From Pseudomonadota bacterium (GTDB lineage: Bacteria; Desulfobacterota; Syntrophia; Syntrophales; JADFWA01), in assembly GCA_030610915.1 (NCBI GenBank), contig JAUWQS010000114.1, positions 1-5,947 of the forward strand: 5,947 bases of DNA, given 5' to 3'. Below, piece by piece: positions 1 to 5,901 of the stretch. The notes under the pieces are model-generated. The model did no database searches and was not told where the DNA came from. It was given only the letters and a program-made list of their open reading frames with translations. The number at the start of each line of letters is the position of its first letter. The stretch's first letter is position 1. The translations under genes and the position numbers were made by a program.

Positions 1-6
1 GTTTCA

Positions 7-765
7 TTATATCACCTTGTGGCCGGAATGAGTCAATGGAGATTTACGTTTTCTCATAGATTCTCCTTTAAGTTCCAGCCTATAAGAGTTATGAATGACT
101 CTATCCATAATGGCATCTGAGAGGGTTGGATTTCCGAACCGTTCATGCCATTCTGAGATGGGGACTTGTGTGACTAGGATTGTGGATGCATGATTGTATC
201 TATCCTCTGTGATTTCGAGAAGGTCGGTGGTATGAGTTTCTGATACAGGATTGCGAAGCCAGTCATCGAGGATGAGAAGATGGGTTTTTCTAAGCAGGTC
301 CAGCAGCTTGGGATAGGACCCATCCGCATGGGACATTTTTAATTTTTCAAACAACCGACTAAGTTGAAAGTAGCGGACTTTAAATCCATGCCGGCAGGCT
401 GCATTTCCCAGGGCACAGGCAAGATAGGTTTTACCCGCACCGGTAGGGCCTGTAATTATCGTATTGAGTTTTTCCCGGATCCATTCCCCTTCTGCTAAGT
501 AAAGAACTTGACTGCGATCAAGCCCGCGCTTTTTTGAGATCTCTAAATCTTCCATAACCGCAGGCTCTCTAAAGCGGGCAAGGCGAACGCGGCTTTTCTG
601 TTTTCTTGTCTGCCGAAGGTTCCATTCTCTGTCAAGGAGAAGCCCGATCCGCTCTTGAAAGGAAAGTTTCTTGTATTGGGTGCTTTCCATCTGTTCTCTC
701 AGGCCTTCAAGCATGCCATAAAGTTTCATAGCGGCCATTTTATCCATTATAGGCTGTTTAAGCAT
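7..765 (-). CDS. istB: IstB, IS21-family transposition helper ATPase (AAA+)
   Basis: This 252-residue protein has the usual IstB length. A helical N-terminal domain (about 1-75) contains the family-like segment ARFREPAVMEDLE at 63-75. The ATPase core follows: Walker A GPTGAGKT at 106-113, Walker B LLILDD at 163-168, a sensor-1-like strand STILVTQ at 194-200, and the basic DAIMDR segment at 217-222 that holds the conserved late arginine. In the IS21 family, IstB binds ATP and DNA, assembles into oligomers on target DNA, and delivers the target to IstA while stimulating strand transfer. The start is supported by AAGGAG (plus-strand 772-777) six bases upstream of the ATG. The TAA stop is at 7-9. 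It lies 123 bp downstream of istA in the same direction and is probably co-transcribed. No truncation or missing motif is seen. DnaC-like loaders share the ATPase fold, but the istA partner settles the identity. Confidence 0.97.
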   Translation of the reverse strand: MLKQPIMDKMAAMKLYGMLEGLREQMESTQYKKLSFQERIGLLLDREWNLRQTRKQKSRVRLARFREPAVMEDLEISKKRGLDRSQVLYLAEGEWIREKLNTIITGPTGAGKTYLACALGNAACRHGFKVRYFQLSRLFEKLKMSHADGSYPKLLDLLRKTHLLILDDWLRNPVSETHTTDLLEITEDRYNHASTILVTQVPISEWHERFGNPTLSDAIMDRVIHNSYRLELKGESMRKRKSPLTHSGHKVI

Positions 766-771
766 GACTGA

Positions 772-777
772 CTCCTT
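772..777 (-). promoter_or_regulatory. Shine-Dalgarno of istB
   Basis: AAGGAG on the minus strand lies six bases before the istB ATG at 765. It decides the start and shows that istB has its own ribosome entry rather than depending on overlap with istA. Confidence 0.8.
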
Positions 778-888
778 ATTGATTTTCTCCCAGTCTTTAT
801 TTTTGCTCCAAAAACTAGAGAGTCTCTAAAAACAAGGCTCTCAGAGGCCATATAAAAGCTTTTCTTTATTCTTTCCATATTCTTGCCT

Positions 889-2400
889 TCAGGAATAATA
901 CTTTGTCCCCCGGATATTAGCGTGTGCTTTACTCTTTATGATTACGGGTTTATCTAATGCTACTTTATCCAGGCCTGCCTCCAGGATGTTTCTCACTCCT
1001 TTGTAGGAATGAAGGCCAAAGACAAGTGCTCTTTTACAGGCTGCTTCAAGTCTCTCTTTTCCGTAGCGGGTTTCCAAACGCATAAGGCCCAGCGAGGCAC
1101 GATAACCCTGTTGTCTGTGGCGCCGGGAGGAAAGGATTGTTTTTACCATTTGAGCTGTCTCTGAGCCGCTTTTTTCTGCCCAGCGAATAAATCTCTCAGG
1201 ATTGCTATCTGCATACTGACGATGAGACTCTGGCATGTGTTCAGGGTAGGTTGAGTATCTGCCCGGCGTATCGTCCCTTTTGTGGGAGGAAACTCTCTTA
1301 GATTTATAAAACACCTCTGCAATATTATCTGTAGCTCTGATATCCACATTCTTTTGAATCAGTGTATAAGGAACAGAGTAGTAATGCTTGTTAAATACCA
1401 CATGATAATCAATCCCAACTTTAGCTCTCTTCCATTCTGCCAGTTCAAAAGGTTTCTCCGGTAATGGCTGCAGCGCAGGCTTGTCCAACTCTTCGAACAA
1501 CTCGTTGCGGCTTTTCCCCAGATGAAGCATTTTGCGGGCATTGAGCTCTTCGAACTTAACTTTTACGGCTTGATTTATCTCTGTAAGGGAGAAAAACTGT
1601 CTGTTCCGCAGGGGCGCGATAACCCAGTACTCAACCACCTGGACCCCGGATTCCACCTTGGCTTTGTCTTTGGGATGGCGGACTCTTGTGGGGATAACCG
1701 CTGTAGTGTAATGCTTTGACATTTCCTGATAGGTTGGATTCAGGTCTGGTTCATAAAAGCAAGGCGATGTCACCCCTGTTTTTAAATTATCCGGTACTAA
1801 AACCTCTGTTACCCCGCCAAAGTAGGCAAAAGCCCGCACATGAGCACCGATCCATGAATTTAAAGCTTGTGAATCCTGTGCTTCCACATAATTGCGGCTG
1901 CTGGCCCCTAGGGTTGCAACAAAAATATAGGCTTTCTTCTCCTCTCCTGTCGAGGGATTTGTATAAACCATGGTCAGACCTGCATAGTCAACAAAGAGCT
2001 TCTCTCCTGCTTTGTGATTGAGCCGCATCATAGGCGTCAGTTTCCCAGACCAGCCTTTATAAAGCTCGCAAAACTGGGAATAACTGTAAAAGTTAGCATC
2101 CTCATCCTTATGCTCAACCCACAGAAGTTTCCGAGTAACTCCTTTTTTCCTCAAGTCCTTATGAATCAAAACCCAGTTGGGGCAGCTTCTTTTTTTACCA
2201 ATCTTAATTGCAGAAGGAAAAAGCATGCTCTCCAAGGCTTCATCTGTAAGTTCTGCAGGCAAAGGCCAACTCAGCCCCGCTTCTGAAGCTCTAAGTAAAT
2301 GCTCTCTTACAGTCTCTCTCCCAATCGAACATGCTTTGGCTATAGCCCGGTTGGAAAGTCCCGCATGATTCAAGCGGAATACTTCTTTTATTTTGCGCAT
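889..2400 (-). CDS. istA: IstA, IS21-family DDE transposase
   Basis: From the preferred ATG at 2398-2400 the protein has 503 residues. An in-frame ATG at 2419-2421 would add seven residues (MFRGTYS). I prefer the shorter form because the family's N-terminus usually begins at the MRKIKEVFRL helix and because GGAA lies nine bases upstream. In the 510-residue numbering, a helix-turn-helix lies at about 15-45 (LSNRAIAKACSIGRETVREHL) and binds the IS ends. The RNase H-fold catalytic core follows, with likely DDE residues D145 (VDYAG), D211 (PDNLKTGV) and E257 (KAKVESG). A Mu-transposase-like C-terminal domain comes next, and the protein ends in the typical NIRGTKYY tail, so it is complete. IstA pairs and cuts the IS ends, and strand transfer requires IstB. 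The start codon is buried in a 32-bp perfect palindrome, which suggests control at translation or by a repressor. Confidence 0.96.
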   Translation of the reverse strand: MRKIKEVFRLNHAGLSNRAIAKACSIGRETVREHLLRASEAGLSWPLPAELTDEALESMLFPSAIKIGKKRSCPNWVLIHKDLRKKGVTRKLLWVEHKDEDANFYSYSQFCELYKGWSGKLTPMMRLNHKAGEKLFVDYAGLTMVYTNPSTGEEKKAYIFVATLGASSRNYVEAQDSQALNSWIGAHVRAFAYFGGVTEVLVPDNLKTGVTSPCFYEPDLNPTYQEMSKHYTTAVIPTRVRHPKDKAKVESGVQVVEYWVIAPLRNRQFFSLTEINQAVKVKFEELNARKMLHLGKSRNELFEELDKPALQPLPEKPFELAEWKRAKVGIDYHVVFNKHYYSVPYTLIQKNVDIRATDNIAEVFYKSKRVSSHKRDDTPGRYSTYPEHMPESHRQYADSNPERFIRWAEKSGSETAQMVKTILSSRRHRQQGYRASLGLMRLETRYGKERLEAACKRALVFGLHSYKGVRNILEAGLDKVALDKPVIIKSKAHANIRGTKYYS

Positions 2401-2429
2401 GGAATATGTTCCGCGGAACATATTCCATG
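2398..2429. repeat. 32-bp perfect palindrome over the istA start
   Basis: Bases 2398-2413 are the exact reverse complement of 2414-2429. Inside, two GGAA-N4-TTCC dyads (2401-2412 and 2415-2426) are separated by GC, giving nested symmetry with 14-bp centre spacing. Both candidate istA start codons (2400 and 2421) and the GGAA that could serve as ribosome binding site lie within it. It may be a two-site operator, for IstA itself or a host regulator, or an RNA hairpin that hides the start from transcripts entering from outside. The symmetry is seen directly; the role is inferred. Confidence 0.85.
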
Positions 2430-2459
2430 TAATGTGTCCATTCCAAATATGTGTCCATT
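2424..2459 (-). repeat. istA-side terminal repeat of the IS21 element
   Basis: On the minus strand this end reads inward from 2459 and carries the 11-mer aatggacacat twice, with starts 17 bp apart. IS21-family ends typically have such multiple short repeats as transposase binding sites. The whole 36 bp recurs as a perfect inverted copy at 5902-5937. The two outermost bases (aa) may belong to flanking DNA if the end starts at the conserved TG. Its inner edge overlaps the istA-start palindrome by six bases. Confidence 0.9.
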
Positions 2460-2569
2460 ATAACTTAAGTTTTTGATATTAAACGATTATAACCGCAAAC
2501 AAGGGCACATAATTAAACAATGCAAGTATGCGATAATCTCTTTATCACTATTTAAGAAAGGAGGTTTTC
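2460..2569 (+). promoter_or_regulatory. AT-rich leader of the recombinase trio with candidate promoter
   Basis: This 110-bp noncoding stretch separates the IS end from the first recombinase gene. It holds a 10-bp palindrome aacttaagtt at 2462-2471, right beside the IS terminus. An extended -10-like TGcGATAAT lies at 2529-2537, but no convincing -35 sits at the right distance. A small dyad GATAA/TTATC (2532-2536 and 2542-2546) surrounds the likely start of transcription. A TTGATA at 2473-2478 is too close to the TATAAC at 2488-2493 to pair as a promoter. The segment could also contain the left recombination site of the trio element. The promoter call is tentative. Confidence 0.4.
2557..2564 (+). 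promoter_or_regulatory. Shine-Dalgarno of ritA
   Basis: AAAGGAGG, close to the ideal anti-16S match, lies five bases before the ATG at 2570. It fixes the start of the first recombinase and suggests efficient translation of the trio. Confidence 0.85.
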
Positions 2570-3838
2570 ATGTTGGAACATTACTTCATTCGACAAACCA
2601 CTATTGACCGTATCCGTTCTTCTTGGATGGGTGTACCAATCGAGCGGTATGTCAATTGGTTGACAGAGAAAGGGTATGCACCTCGGAATGTGCTCATTCG
2701 TGTTCCGTTACTAATGCGTTTTGGTGAGTTCGCCCGAGAGAGTGGTGCTGCGATTTGGGAGGAACTACCAAATTATGTTGAGCCTTTCGTTAATGCTCGG
2801 CTCAAAAAGCGTGGGAAAAGTCGTGCTACCGAAGAATCAACGAAAGGGGCTGTGCGAGCTGTAAGTGGCCCCATTCATCAAGTACTTCGGCTGATAATCC
2901 CGGGCTATTCTGGAGGGGGTCGTTCTCACAAGTTCCCCGATCCATTTGTTGTTCACACATATGGATTTTTCACATATCTGCGTGGAGAGCGCGGACTTCG
3001 GGAGCCTACGATCATTCAGTACAGCCATTACCTTCGCTGTTTTGAGGCTTACTTGCAAAGTATCAATTTGAACTTGCTAAGTGAACTTTCACCAGCCGTT
3101 CTAATTTCCTTTATTACTAAGCGCAGTCAAGTACTGGGAAAAAGGTCCATACAATGGCTCTGTAACGTGCTGAAAGTCTTCCTTTGTTATTTGTATCGTG
3201 AAGGCCTTGTTGGACGTGATCTCAGTCAATACATTGAATCCCCTCGGCGGTATAGCCACGCACATATTCCTCGATCCATCTCGTGGGATGAGGTGCGACG
3301 CATGTTGGAGATTGTCGATCGCAGTAGTCGTGTAGGTAAACGTGACTATGTGATTTTGCTACTTCTGGTGTCATATGGTTTGCGGGCGCGTGAAGTCGCA
3401 GCATTAACCCTAGACGATATTGATTGGCGACATGACCGCCTTCGCATACCTGAACGTAAGTCGGGACATTCCTCAGCCTATCCGTTGTTGTCAATCATAG
3501 GTGAATCCATTTTGGATTACCTCCAACATAGTCGCCCTAAAACGTCGGAACGGACACTATTTTTCCGTGCTATTGCACCCTATACGCCCATGACCTATGT
3601 AGCGGTTTCCCTTCGAGTCAAACATTACCTTCGCAAGGCTCAAATCGATATCCCACGCCCAGGTTCTCACACCCTTCGACATACGTGTGTTCAACGCCTT
3701 ATCGACGCCCAGTTATCGTTTAAAACCATCGGTGACTATGTGGGCCACAGCTCCCCCGATGCCACCAAAGTCTATGCCAAGGTTTCAATAGAGGCCCTTC
3801 GCGAGGTCGCTTTGGGAGATGGAGAGTTAGTCGTATGA
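2570..3838 (+). CDS. ritA: RIT tyrosine recombinase A
   Basis: This 422-residue protein is the longest of the three. Residues 1-125 are an N-terminal extension absent from the other two proteins. The SAM-like core-binding domain spans about 128-222 (YGFFTYLRGERGLREPTIIQ onwards), and the catalytic domain spans about 235-415. Visible catalytic residues are R272 (YGLRAREV), K297 (ERKSGHS), H367 and R370 (SHTLRHT), H393 (VGHSS) and the nucleophile Y402 (KVYAKV), so the RKHRHY set is complete. Proteins of this family cut and rejoin DNA through a covalent 3'-phosphotyrosine link without added energy. A strong Shine-Dalgarno supports the start. The TGA stop overlaps the ATG of the next gene. Membership of a three-recombinase operon points to a subunit of the RIT machinery rather than a phage integrase or XerC/D. 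Its specific role in the complex is unknown. Confidence 0.92.
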   Translation: MLEHYFIRQTTIDRIRSSWMGVPIERYVNWLTEKGYAPRNVLIRVPLLMRFGEFARESGAAIWEELPNYVEPFVNARLKKRGKSRATEESTKGAVRAVSGPIHQVLRLIIPGYSGGGRSHKFPDPFVVHTYGFFTYLRGERGLREPTIIQYSHYLRCFEAYLQSINLNLLSELSPAVLISFITKRSQVLGKRSIQWLCNVLKVFLCYLYREGLVGRDLSQYIESPRRYSHAHIPRSISWDEVRRMLEIVDRSSRVGKRDYVILLLLVSYGLRAREVAALTLDDIDWRHDRLRIPERKSGHSSAYPLLSIIGESILDYLQHSRPKTSERTLFFRAIAPYTPMTYVAVSLRVKHYLRKAQIDIPRPGSHTLRHTCVQRLIDAQLSFKTIGDYVGHSSPDATKVYAKVSIEALREVALGDGELVV

Positions 3839-4830
3839 AAGATAAACAGAACAGATTCCAATCTTCTTTGAGCGGACATATTGAGGCTTTCCTTGCCTAC
3901 AAACGAGCCTTGGGAAATGATTTTTCTACAGAAGAGAGGGGACTACGTCTCCTCGACCGATATTTAGTCAAAGAGCAGGTCGAATCTATTGAGGAGATTA
4001 CTTGCCAGATGATCGACTCATTTCTGGCGTCACGTCCAAGGTTATCCTCCCGCAGTTACAACCATCTTCTCGGCTGCGTGCGCCGCTTGTTCAAATGGTT
4101 GGTGCTTCATGAAGTGATTCTCCATTCACCATTAAGTGCACAGCCTAAACGCAACACGCCACTGCGTAAACCTTTCTTATTCGACAAAACATTGGCTCGG
4201 AGGCTTCTGGAAGCTGCTTTCTATTTGCCTGATAGACCAAACTGCCGTCTCCGTGGTGAAACATACAGGATGATTTTCGCAATGCTGTACGGCCTGGGGT
4301 TGCGGGTGGGCGAAGTCACGCGTCTGTGCCGAAAAGATCTGGATTTTGACCGCCAACTGGTTGTCGTTAATCAAACAAAGTTCTCCAAAAGCAGACTTGT
4401 ACCCTTTGGGCCGCGTATGTATGCACGTTTGTGTGAGTACCTCCAGAAACGTGAATCCAACTTTGGGACACTTCAGCCAGACCATTCTGTGTTCTCTTTT
4501 GCAAAGGACAGGCGAAAACAGATAAACCCCACTACAATCAGCTGGACATTCCACAAACTAGTAACAACGCTCAACTTCTCCATCCCGCCTGGGGTCACTC
4601 CTCCACACCTTCATTGTTTACGTCATTCTTTTGCCGTAGGTACTTTGTTGCGTTGGTATAAAGCTGGAGTTGATCCATCACAGCGCCTGTTTTTTCTCTC
4701 GACCTTTTTAGGACACGTAAGTCCGTCATCAACCGCAGTTTATCTAACGATTACAAAAGAACTGCTTCAGGAGGGATGCAAGCGCTTCGAACAGTTCGTT
4801 GCCCCTATCCTTTTGGAGGTAAAGAAATGA
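3835..4830 (+). CDS. ritB: RIT tyrosine recombinase B
   Basis: The 331-residue protein has a core-binding domain at about 12-98 (HIEAFLAYKRALGNDFSTEE onwards) and a catalytic domain at about 112-315. Catalytic residues are R157 (LGLRVGEV), probable K185 (KFSKSRL; K182 is the alternative), H260 and R263 (HCLRHS), H294 (LGHVS) and the nucleophile Y303 (AVYLTI). The ATG at 3835 overlaps the ritA stop as ATGA, and GGAGAG at 3821-3826 lies eight bases upstream, so translation is probably coupled. The stop overlaps the ritC start in the same way. It is clearly divergent from its two neighbours, so the trio does not look like a recent tandem duplication. All active-site positions are kept, so it is likely catalytic, though whether all three cut DNA in one reaction is unknown. 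Confidence 0.92.
   Translation: MKDKQNRFQSSLSGHIEAFLAYKRALGNDFSTEERGLRLLDRYLVKEQVESIEEITCQMIDSFLASRPRLSSRSYNHLLGCVRRLFKWLVLHEVILHSPLSAQPKRNTPLRKPFLFDKTLARRLLEAAFYLPDRPNCRLRGETYRMIFAMLYGLGLRVGEVTRLCRKDLDFDRQLVVVNQTKFSKSRLVPFGPRMYARLCEYLQKRESNFGTLQPDHSVFSFAKDRRKQINPTTISWTFHKLVTTLNFSIPPGVTPPHLHCLRHSFAVGTLLRWYKAGVDPSQRLFFLSTFLGHVSPSSTAVYLTITKELLQEGCKRFEQFVAPILLEVKK
4815..4819 (+). promoter_or_regulatory. Shine-Dalgarno that sets the ritC start
   Basis: GGAGG lies seven bases before the ATG at 4827, inside the end of ritB. It favours 4827 over the upstream in-frame ATG at 4776, which would overlap ritB by 55 bases and has no comparable site. Confidence 0.8.
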
Positions 4831-5846
4831 AAACCAATACCATTGGCCCTGTTATCTATTCATTTTTCGAAGATTATTTGAAGTGTCAGAAAGGGCTGCG
4901 CCCATCCTCAGTGAAAAGCTATCGGGATTCGTTACGGTTGTTCTTGAACTTCGTATCCCTCGATGTCCATCGAAAGATTACCCGCCTCAGCCTGTGTGAC
5001 ATAACTGCAGGACGGGTACGTAAATTCCTAAATAGCCTGGAAGAAGACCGTCATAACCACATACGGTCCCGTAACCAACGTTTGTCCGCACTACGTATTT
5101 TTTTCGAATACCTTGCTCACCAAAAACCGGAAATGTTGTCCCAGGCTGAGCAGGTCGCCAGAATTCCCACCAAGCGTGTACCGCCCCCAGAAACCTACTA
5201 CCTGGAAAAAGACGAAGTCAACACCTTGTTTGCCAGGATGCCTACTAAGGGACGATTTGCCTTGCGAGACCGTACATTGTTGCTTTTTCTATACAACACG
5301 GGGGCCCGAGTACAGGAAGTCGCAGATCTGTGTGTCTCTAACCTTGAGCTCGAACCTCAGCCACGTGTTTCTCTGCATGGTAAAGGCGATAAATGGCGTG
5401 CGTGTCCACTTTGGAAAGAGACGGCATCCCTTTTAAAGCAACTCCTCAGTCAGAATAAAAGTACAATAACACCAGAGCGCCCTGTGTTTATGTCACATTG
5501 CAATAGTGCACTCACTCGATTCGGAATATACAAGATCGTCCGTCGGCACACACAACACATTATCAACCAGAATCCACATGCACGGAAACGAAGGGTCTCA
5601 CCACACGTCTTCCGCCATACCACAGCAGTACATCTTTTGGAAGCCGGTGTTGATGTCAATGTCATTCGTGCATGGCTTGGACACGTCAGCCTGGAGACAA
5701 CTAACCGCTACGCTGAGATCAATATCCGCATGAAGGAAGAAGCTCTGAGTCATTGTCAGCCACCCATTTTAGAATCTGAAAGATTCTTCGGAAAAAGAAT
5801 CTGGCAAGATGATCCTACGCTCCTTGAATGGCTTGAATCTTTGTAA
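4827..5846 (+). CDS. ritC: RIT tyrosine recombinase C
   Basis: With the start at 4827 the protein has 339 residues; a longer 356-residue reading from 4776 is less likely. The core-binding domain spans about 7-98 (PVIYSFFEDYLKCQKGLRPSSVKSY onwards is the usual first helix pair). The catalytic domain spans about 125-310. Catalytic residues are R161 (NTGARVQEV), K186 (HGKGDKWR), H260 and R263 (PHVFRHT), H286 (LGHVS) and the nucleophile Y295 (NRYAEI). Of the three it looks most like the XerC/XerD type. About 30 residues follow the catalytic helix (to ...TLLEWLESL), a tail that could mediate contacts with partner recombinases as C-terminal swapping does in the family. The start overlaps the ritB stop (ATGA). 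The gene ends 55 bases before the IS21-type terminus. Confidence 0.92.
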   Translation: MKTNTIGPVIYSFFEDYLKCQKGLRPSSVKSYRDSLRLFLNFVSLDVHRKITRLSLCDITAGRVRKFLNSLEEDRHNHIRSRNQRLSALRIFFEYLAHQKPEMLSQAEQVARIPTKRVPPPETYYLEKDEVNTLFARMPTKGRFALRDRTLLLFLYNTGARVQEVADLCVSNLELEPQPRVSLHGKGDKWRACPLWKETASLLKQLLSQNKSTITPERPVFMSHCNSALTRFGIYKIVRRHTQHIINQNPHARKRRVSPHVFRHTTAVHLLEAGVDVNVIRAWLGHVSLETTNRYAEINIRMKEEALSHCQPPILESERFFGKRIWQDDPTLLEWLESL

Positions 5847-5854
5847 AAATTATG

Positions 5855-5892
5855 TTGCCAAGAAATCGCGATTTCACTGGAAAATCAGGCAA
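5855..5892. repeat. Compound dyad downstream of the trio
   Basis: The core is a perfect 14-bp palindrome, gaaatcgcgatttc, at 5862-5875. Outer arms ttgcc (5855-5859) and ggcaa (5888-5892) are also complementary, and gatttc (5870-5875) can pair imperfectly with gaaaatc (5880-5886). No T-run follows, so an intrinsic terminator is not supported. Position between the last recombinase gene and the end of the element makes it a candidate recombinase binding or crossover site. Function is inferred. Confidence 0.6.
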
Positions 5893-5901
5893 TCCAAGCC
5901 G

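Larger units (their letters stand above)
1..2459 (-). mobile_element. IS21-family insertion sequence, istB-side end cut by the window edge
   Basis: The segment has the canonical IS21 gene order when read on the minus strand: terminal repeat, istA, istB. Both genes are full length with intact motifs, so the element looks active or recently active. The istA-side terminus is visible at 2424-2459, and the outermost 5'-TG expected of IS21-family ends would lie at about 2457. The other terminus is not contiguous with this copy inside the window. A matching terminus at 5902-5937 would complete the element at about 2.5 kb, a normal size for the family, if the window ends are adjacent. The family assignment is secure from the two proteins; the exact named IS is not recognised. 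Confidence 0.93.
2460..5901 (+). mobile_element. Recombinase-in-trio (RIT) element; limits approximate
   Basis: Three different tyrosine recombinases are encoded in one direction with four-base overlaps and no other gene. This is the defining layout of RIT elements, a class known from sequence in several bacterial phyla whose mechanism is poorly understood. The boundaries given are simply the flanking IS21-type ends. The true RIT termini are probably inside, in the 110-bp leader and the 55-bp tail, but no clear long inverted repeat links the two. The nearest match, ggcacataatt at 2504-2514 against the reverse complement of 5847-5858, differs by one inserted base and may be chance. Confidence 0.8.

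Noticed and set aside
1282..2368. Several plus-strand open frames of 60-101 codons opposite istA
   Set aside because: They are antisense shadows of a well-supported transposase gene, with no family motif or good ribosome site.
2401..2421. Upstream istA start at 2421
   Set aside because: It adds MFRGTYS, which is just the palindrome translated. The family N-terminus begins at the following methionine. It cannot be fully excluded.
2503..2511. gggcacata resembling the IS-end repeat ggacacata
   Set aside because: A single degenerate match outside the IS end and off the 17-bp spacing is best explained by chance.
4177..4554. Minus-strand 125-codon open frame opposite ritB
   Set aside because: It lies wholly opposite a conserved recombinase catalytic domain and has no recognisable motif.
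4776..4826. Longer ritC start that adds 17 residues
   Set aside because: The extra residues look like translated ritB sequence in another frame. The ATG at 4827 has GGAGG at ideal spacing and matches the ATGA junction seen between ritA and ritB.
2570..5846. Tn554-type transposon (tnpA-tnpB-tnpC)
   Set aside because: Tn554 has two recombinases of different lengths and a small non-recombinase TnpC. All three proteins here are full tyrosine recombinases.
5862..5880. Intrinsic terminator after ritC
   Set aside because: The stem is present but no U-tract follows on the plus strand.
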